A stretch of DNA of 64,000 nucleotides from Rubripirellula obstinata. GTDB lineage: Bacteria; Planctomycetota; Planctomycetia; Pirellulales; Pirellulaceae. The number at the start of each line of letters is the position of its first letter. Position 1 is the stretch's first letter. The stretch spans positions 56,416 through 120,415 of the forward strand of contig NZ_LWSK01000005.1 of assembly GCF_001642955.1 (NCBI RefSeq), given 5' to 3'. The notes below the pieces were generated by a model. It saw nothing but the letters and a program-made list of their open reading frames with translations, had not been told where the DNA came from and searched no databases. This document shows positions 59,279 through 64,000 of the stretch, in pieces. The translations under genes and the position numbers were made by a program.

Positions 59279-60292
59279 TTACCAGAACACGCGAAGCGTG
59301 ACAATCAACAGAACCGCTGGCAGCACCAACAACGACGAAAGCAACAATTTCCGTGCTTTCTGGTCGTTGCGATCCCCAAAGAAAACAATCGATGCTTTTA
59401 ACATCGGATAGACCGCGACCACGACCAAAGCTGATCCAATCCACGCCGTGATTGATGAACCAGGCAAGAAACACAAAGCGATTCCGCATGCCAACAAGAC
59501 GGCGCAGCCGACGATAGCCTGAATGCCCGCACTCAGCCCCGTCGGTTCGACCGTGGTGGACATCTTAAAACCAGCTTCGTCATATTGCCGACGATACATC
59601 CATGCGATGGCCATAAAGTGGGGATACTGCCAAGCGACCAGAACGCCAACCAACAACCAACCCGTTACATCGGAGATCTGACCACCGCACGCTGTGTAAC
59701 CAATCAGAACCGGAAGTGCTCCGGCGATTGCGCCGACGGTTGTGTTGAACGAAGTTCGTGTTTTCATCGGCGTGTAAACCAGGACATACAACATCCAAGT
59801 CGCGACTCCAGCGAATGCTGGTGTGATCCCAAATCGCTGCCACAGCACAGCCGTTCCGGCGACACCGATGATGGTTGTAAAAGCGATTGCAGTCGCCGTT
59901 GACATTCGCTGACCCGGAAGCGGCCGCGACGCCGTGCGAGTCATGTTGCAATCGATCACACGTTCCCACACTTGATTGGCCGCACCGGCACTGCCCGCGA
60001 TCATTGCGGTTCCCAACAGCAGCCACACCAACGCTGAAACAGAAACCAAACCGCCGGCACCGATCATCGCGGTCGCCACGGTCGTCACCAGGATCATCAT
60101 CACGATCCGCGGCTTGGTCAGTTCGACCAGGTCACTGACAAAGCTGTTTTGAGCAACGTCCGAGGTCTCTTGGACATTCGGAAGTTCTTGGTCGTTAGCA
60201 CTTTCGTTAGACAGATCGTTCACCGGAGCAGCATTTTTGGGTGGCGGAGTCCGGGTGGCGATCGCTTGATTGGGAAGTAAATCAGTCGCCAT
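59279..60292 (-). CDS. ctaB: Protoheme IX farnesyltransferase (haem O synthase)
   Basis: 337 residues. UbiA-type membrane prenyltransferase that adds farnesyl to haem B, making haem O for cytochrome oxidase. Diagnostic DNA-read motifs: LTKPRIVMMILVTT, NQVWERVIDCNMTRTASRPLPGQR (given in parts: VIDCNMTRT, SRPLPGQR), and YTPMKTRTSFNTTVGAIAGALP. An ~60-residue hydrophilic N-terminal extension precedes the first helix. It is 29 bases downstream of ctaA. Confidence 0.95.
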   Translation of the reverse strand: MATDLLPNQAIATRTPPPKNAAPVNDLSNESANDQELPNVQETSDVAQNSFVSDLVELTKPRIVMMILVTTVATAMIGAGGLVSVSALVWLLLGTAMIAGSAGAANQVWERVIDCNMTRTASRPLPGQRMSTATAIAFTTIIGVAGTAVLWQRFGITPAFAGVATWMLYVLVYTPMKTRTSFNTTVGAIAGALPVLIGYTACGGQISDVTGWLLVGVLVAWQYPHFMAIAWMYRRQYDEAGFKMSTTVEPTGLSAGIQAIVGCAVLLACGIALCFLPGSSITAWIGSALVVVAVYPMLKASIVFFGDRNDQKARKLLLSSLLVLPAVLLIVTLRVFW

Positions 60293-60321
60293 GGTGAACG
60301 GTTATTTGGAGAGCGGAATAA

Positions 60322-61338
60322 TTAGGTTGCGACAAGTCGATCTTGCTTTGCTTGCCATCGGCGGTGAAATAACCGCACGCATAGCATCGCAGAAACAGCC
60401 AGGATTAACGACCCGGTCGCCACATGACCGGTCACGATCATCGAATCGACGAAACCTTTGGCCTGAACCAAAAAGGACTGGGATCCAGGAACCCAAGTCA
60501 TGAACGATGGCCAGCCGTAATTAACGACCCACGTTCCAATTCCCAAGGCGATCTGCACGGCTACTAAGAATATCAGAATGCCGCCAGGCCGCGAGAGCGT
60601 CAAATCGCCGCACCTGCGGAGTCTTAGCCACACCAGGCCAGTCATCGCCCACAAAAAGAAGGCCGTCAGGATATGAGTGGAAACAATGCCGGCGAAATGC
60701 CCGGCAGACGTGGTCGGCTGGACGTGTCGCATCATCGCCCCAAGCAGCAGTTGCACGTAGCTGAGCACCACCAAACTGATCGCCAACGCGGCAAGCTTTT
60801 TGGTGGGCGTCAGAATCGAAGTCGATGATCGTAATCGCTCGGCATCGGAATCTTGCCTCCATCGCCGTCCCGTCACGACCGCCAAGATGACGCAGATCGC
60901 AAAAAAGGCCGGCCCAAAACATCCGTGAACCATCGCCAGCGTGCGGTCGCTTAGCACCACCCGGACGCCACCGAGTGCTCCCTGAGCGATCACCATCAAC
61001 AGCAAGGCGACACATAGCCAGCGAACCCATCGGCGGTTTTCTTTCCAAAACGCGGCGATGACAATTCCAATCGCAACGAAGCCAACAACCGCTCCCAACA
61101 ATCGGTGACCATGCTCAATGAACAAATCAAACGGACCAAACAACCAAGTTTTGTAGGGATACAAAAACAGGTTGTAGCCGTAAGTTCCTGGCCAATCGGG
61201 CACCGACATCCCGGCGTCGTAAGTCGTGACCAGTCCGCCGACCCAAATCAACGGCCAAACTAAGCAGACGATCAACACCGTCAACCGATGCAGCATTCTT
61301 GATGGAGCTATTTCATCAGACGAATTAACCGCGGTCAT
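60322..61338 (-). CDS. ctaA: Haem A synthase (COX15/CtaA family)
   Basis: 338 residues with eight predicted helices. Conserved histidines in IEHGHRLLGAVVG, MVHGCFGPAFF, MMRHVQPTTSAGH and THILTAFFLW fit the haem ligands of COX15, and VTTYDAGMSVPDWPGTYGY is a family mark. It converts haem O to haem A. The start is set by GGAG nine bases before the ATG; the frame extends 29 codons upstream through another gene and is rejected. It overlaps the 55-codon gene upstream by 14 bases. Confidence 0.95.
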   Translation of the reverse strand: MTAVNSSDEIAPSRMLHRLTVLIVCLVWPLIWVGGLVTTYDAGMSVPDWPGTYGYNLFLYPYKTWLFGPFDLFIEHGHRLLGAVVGFVAIGIVIAAFWKENRRWVRWLCVALLLMVIAQGALGGVRVVLSDRTLAMVHGCFGPAFFAICVILAVVTGRRWRQDSDAERLRSSTSILTPTKKLAALAISLVVLSYVQLLLGAMMRHVQPTTSAGHFAGIVSTHILTAFFLWAMTGLVWLRLRRCGDLTLSRPGGILIFLVAVQIALGIGTWVVNYGWPSFMTWVPGSQSFLVQAKGFVDSMIVTGHVATGSLILAVSAMLCVRLFHRRWQAKQDRLVAT

Positions 61339-61492
61339 GAATTTTTTCTCCGGTGATTGCACCTGATACGCAACCGATGATTCCAAAGATGGCAGCGGGA
61401 ACCAGTCCCATGTAACCGAGCCCAAACATCATTGCCCAACCACCCAACAGCCCCGTGACCGCGCCAATGCGTCGGTAGGATTCTCTCGTCAT
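61325..61492 (-). CDS. Small membrane protein, 55 residues, in the haem A operon
   Basis: ATG overlaps the stop of the cytochrome c gene (TAATG), and its end overlaps the start of ctaA by 14 bases, so it is tightly packed in the operon. The sequence is basic at the start (MTRESYRRIG), then has two glycine-rich hydrophobic stretches (AVTGLLGGWAMMFGLGYMGL; VPAAIFGIIGCVSGAI) that could form a helical hairpin, ending GEKIHDRG. Not a family I recognise. Position suggests a role in oxidase assembly or haem A formation. Coding density and coupling argue that it is real. Confidence 0.72.
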   Translation of the reverse strand: MTRESYRRIGAVTGLLGGWAMMFGLGYMGLVPAAIFGIIGCVSGAITGEKIHDRG

Positions 61493-62760
61493 TACGGTGT
61501 ACTCGATTGATAATTGAATTCGGACTGTGGAACCGTTGATTGCGGACCCAATGATTGAACGTAACGGATCAAGTCAAAAATCTGATCGGACGTCAATCCA
61601 GTCCCATCTTCCTGTTCGACCACAGCGACCGCCGGCATCGGCGATCCGGCGATCCCTTGCGTGATTCGGCGGTACAACGAATCAGTGTCTCCGCCACCAC
61701 GATAAACGCCAAGTGTTAGCTTGCGAGGTTTCGCCAATCGCGGCGTCAGCGCACCGGCCTTCTTGAACGGTCGCATTGCGTCTCGATCGGTCGGCGTTAA
61801 TCCCAACCGCGTTGAATACTCTTTTGTCCAATCATCGTAGTCCAGTGTCACGGCCTGGCCCTGGCCGCCCTTGCCATGGCATCCAACACAGTTGGCGATT
61901 GGACCGTGAAACAACTCTTTGCCGCGGTTCACCGAAGCCGCCAAAGTCTCGCCACTTAATTCTTCCCAAGCAGGAACGGGCACGACTTCTGATTCCGCAC
62001 TGGCCCACTGATTTGAAACCTCCTCGACCACTTCGCGGATTACCGCGGCTCCATCGGTTTCACCCTGGGTCACCAATTCACCCTGGGTCACCAACCGTGC
62101 ATCGTCGTCGATCGAATCTTCGCCGTACCCCAGTTCATCGATCGCCGCAGCCATCAACTCTCGCTCGGTCTCGCCTCGAACTGACAAGTAAACGATGTAA
62201 TCCACCAACGCATCCAGGTCGTCGGGATCGATCAGGCTAAACGAGGGCATGCCGGATCCCGCGACGCCGTGCTGCAACAGTTTGGTTAAATCATCGCGAG
62301 TCGGTTTGGCGTCTCGCTGAGTCGATTTCCACTTGTAAACACCCGGCCTGAAATCACGCGGATAAGGATTCTGGAAAACGCTGGCGGGCCCTGCTCCGCT
62401 GCCCGAAAGAGCGTGGCAAGTCACACAGTGTTCACGAAACAATCCCAGGTGCGTGCCATCTTTTTCGCTCAACTGCGGCCCCGCCGCGCGAGTCAGATTT
62501 TGCTCGCTAATTCGCAGATCCGGGTCCATCAACTCCGATGGCCATCGCGGCTGGTTCGGTGTGCCGAACAGCTCCTCGATCACACTAGAAACGTCGCGGC
62601 TTGCCGCTTCGGTGGGCACATCGCGGCTGTGGGCTAGCGTCAGTGCGTAGACGTCATTATCAGGAAACGATTCGACGGGCGCATCGCAGCCCGGACCGAC
62701 CAACAGTAACGCCGCGATCAAAAAACAATTCGGTAGCAAGGAAACTTTCATAACAGACAT
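61492..62760 (-). CDS. Dihaem cytochrome c lipoprotein
   Basis: 422 residues. Lipobox signal (NCFLIAALLLVGPGC-DAP). Two haem c sites, CVTCH and CVGCH, each in a cytochrome c domain with axial methionines in SGMPSF and SPMPAV. An acidic linker with a VTQGE duplication separates them. It probably passes electrons to, or is part of, the cytochrome oxidase assembled by the downstream genes. ATG 62751 is an equally good start. Confidence 0.92.
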   Translation of the reverse strand: MSVMKVSLLPNCFLIAALLLVGPGCDAPVESFPDNDVYALTLAHSRDVPTEAASRDVSSVIEELFGTPNQPRWPSELMDPDLRISEQNLTRAAGPQLSEKDGTHLGLFREHCVTCHALSGSGAGPASVFQNPYPRDFRPGVYKWKSTQRDAKPTRDDLTKLLQHGVAGSGMPSFSLIDPDDLDALVDYIVYLSVRGETERELMAAAIDELGYGEDSIDDDARLVTQGELVTQGETDGAAVIREVVEEVSNQWASAESEVVPVPAWEELSGETLAASVNRGKELFHGPIANCVGCHGKGGQGQAVTLDYDDWTKEYSTRLGLTPTDRDAMRPFKKAGALTPRLAKPRKLTLGVYRGGGDTDSLYRRITQGIAGSPMPAVAVVEQEDGTGLTSDQIFDLIRYVQSLGPQSTVPQSEFNYQSSTP

Positions 62761-62852
62761 TGAACCGCAGAAAGACTCCCTTGGCAAACCGCATCGACAT
62801 CTGGACTCCAGCAACCATCGCCATTCTCAGCAAGCCGTCAGTTGCACTCTGT

Positions 62853-63650
62853 TCAATCGAATTGATCGGCATCCAAAACGACGGTCCCCATGTCGTTGAC
62901 ACCGGGCTGGATTTTGACCTCGAAACGGCTCTTCTTCCACTTCACTTTCTTACCATCGACTTCAGCTTCTTTGATTCGAGCACTTTCGTGAAACATTCGG
63001 AACACCAACTCTTCGCCCACCGGCAAACCCTTGATCACCAAGTTGCCGTCGGAATCGCTAACCGCCGCGTAGGGGTGATCCAAAACAACCAGCTTGGCGG
63101 TCATCCAGGGATGAATGTTGCAAGAAACGGTGATCGGTGCGGGCTCGGGTTCTTCTAGTTCGACCAGGATTTCTTGCCCCGCCGGAATCATTGGGTTAAC
63201 CGAATCGTTCTTGAAGAATTGGATGTTGGCGTTATGGCCGATTTCGTCCGGGTTGGTGACCTTCAACGTGTCGCCGGCTTTGGCGATCACGATGTGCGGC
63301 TCGAATTGGCAATCCTGGTTGGCAAGTTCTTTCGTTTCCGGCTCGCCACCGTCGTAGTCCAAATCGGAACCACCGCGTCCTGTGTAAACATAGACGAGCA
63401 CATTCTTCAGGCCCTGGTTCTCGCCGTTGACCAATAATCGCGGATCGACGATTTCGTGTTTTCCGCAATACTCACCATCGGCCGTCGGAGTGATCGACTT
63501 AGCTTCCGGGGCGTCGCCGCCATACTTGAATTGGATTTTCAAGTCACCGGTTTCGGCAGCGGAACTGTGCAGTGTGGTGAAGAGAAATGCGATGGCAATC
63601 GCGGCGGTGGTTGCGGCGGTGGTTGCGGCACTGATCGCTGGTATTTTCAC
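62853..63650 (-). CDS. Secreted cupredoxin-like copper protein
   Basis: 265 residues. Signal peptide (TAAIAIAFLFTTLHSSAA). The domain has IVIAKAGDTLKVTNPDEIGHNA, with a histidine, and SCNIHPWMTAKLVV, in which Cys, His and Met stand in the type-1 copper order CxxHxxM. This is the methylamine-utilisation/plastocyanin-like pattern. A C-terminal beta domain follows (YAAVSDSDGNLVIKGLPVGE). It is the most upstream gene of the oxidase assembly operon in this window and is a likely electron carrier. Confidence 0.88.
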   Translation of the reverse strand: MKIPAISAATTAATTAAIAIAFLFTTLHSSAAETGDLKIQFKYGGDAPEAKSITPTADGEYCGKHEIVDPRLLVNGENQGLKNVLVYVYTGRGGSDLDYDGGEPETKELANQDCQFEPHIVIAKAGDTLKVTNPDEIGHNANIQFFKNDSVNPMIPAGQEILVELEEPEPAPITVSCNIHPWMTAKLVVLDHPYAAVSDSDGNLVIKGLPVGEELVFRMFHESARIKEAEVDGKKVKWKKSRFEVKIQPGVNDMGTVVLDADQFD

Positions 63651-63818
63651 GGTGAGGCTCTCTGGGTGGGACGTCGGTGAGGGCTTTTATGATAAGCACA
63701 TGAATGCGTTTGTCTAGCGAATTAGGGCTTCGATCAGGGCAACTCACTTTTCACGCTGTCCATCGCTGGGTTTGGTTCATCGCTGGGTGCAGGCTCGCTA
63801 ATCGGTGTGAGTTCAAAA

Positions 63819-63849
63819 GTAGGCCGTAGCGAGTAAAGCGAGTTACGGC
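63819..63849. repeat. Second copy of the gtaggccg repeat
   Basis: 31 bases from GTAGGCCGTAGCGAGTAAAG to TTACGGC match the element near 5082 with two differences. It lies upstream of the cupredoxin gene. The stretch from 63651 to the window end holds this and the repeat below, but no gene. Confidence 0.75.
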
Positions 63850-63908
63850 AGTGCCTGGGCTGATGAAAATGCGGTGGGTGATGTTATTCGCGAACCAGTC
63901 GAACATTG

Positions 63909-64000
63909 CAAATTGCAAAATGAACATTGCAAATTGAAAATTCTTGGGAAGCTGTATTTGCTGGTCAATTTACGTTTTTCAGTGTTCATTTTGCAATTTG
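63909..64000. repeat. Inverted repeat caaattgcaaaatgaacatt at the window edge
   Basis: CAAATTGCAAAATGAACATT pairs, with one mismatch, with the last 20 bases of the window (AGTGTTCATTTTGCAATTTG). A partial third copy (GAACATTGCAAATTG) follows the left arm. It may continue past the window end. Confidence 0.75.

Noticed and set aside
61338..61425. 29-codon N-terminal extension of CtaA
   Set aside because: It overlaps the 55-codon gene and lacks family similarity; GGAG precedes the chosen ATG.

Overview
The window looks like a chromosome segment from a marine planctomycete of the Pirellulaceae, close to Rhodopirellula. The evidence is the gene content. There are Ser/Thr kinases with TPR or FHA partners, an ECF sigma factor of the planctomycete type, many secreted proteins of unknown function, a glycoside hydrolase pair, and ExbB/ExbD-type motors encoded beside a PQQ-like propeller. 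Codon use is moderately GC-rich, and palindromic repeats are scattered between genes and occasionally inside them. No database search was possible, so the genus is an inference.

Layout, left to right. 1-5.1 kb: the 5' part of a secreted protein gene, then divergent nadD and priA. 5.2-9.7 kb: a small secreted Ser/Gly-rich protein and a giant TPR kinase. 9.7-11.2 kb: transposon debris and an orphan rhuM gene. 11.4-15.5 kb: an accessory block of small exported proteins. It holds a Tat-type protein with ten TTxxxxEE motifs, followed by an ATP-grasp ligase and an ECF sigma factor. 15.8-20 kb: a translationally coupled GH2/GH5 pair. 20.2-27.8 kb: a complete oppABCDF operon ending in a DASH cryptochrome. 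28-32.5 kb: a membrane sulfatase-fold enzyme, pdxH, an AlgH-like gene and a cold-shock-domain protein. 32.6-45.7 kb: a long minus-strand cluster (lipoprotein, solute-binding-like protein, propeller protein, two ExbD, ExbB, a membrane partner, a terpenoid-cyclase-fold protein). 45.8-49.3 kb: tRNA-Phe followed by wreckage of mobile elements. 49.4-52.8 kb: FHA protein, kinase, truA. 52.8-56 kb: the flagellar export gate fliP-fliQ-fliR-flhB. 56.3-63.7 kb: a minus-strand operon for cytochrome oxidase assembly (cupredoxin, dihaem cytochrome c, a 55-residue membrane protein, ctaA, ctaB, an ABC exporter, SCO1, DUF420).

The strongest candidate for an undescribed system is at 12.9-14.8 kb. A precursor-like protein carries a twin-arginine signal and then ten copies of TTxxxxEE, the core signature of group-2 graspetides (plesiocin type, side-chain ester-linked RiPPs). 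The next gene encodes a stand-alone ATP-grasp ligase, the enzyme class that makes those esters. If correct, this is a Tat-exported, ten-core graspetide in a planctomycete. The predicted signal-peptidase cut falls three residues before the first core motif.

Other points of interest are: a 3'-end copy of the cryptochrome gene upstream of the sulfatase gene; an insertion sequence with a poly-A9 frameshift site that truncates a Na+/alanine symporter; FlhB with NPTE in place of NPTH; palindromes lodged in a coding N-terminus; and tandem repeats that duplicate a stop codon or a transmembrane segment.
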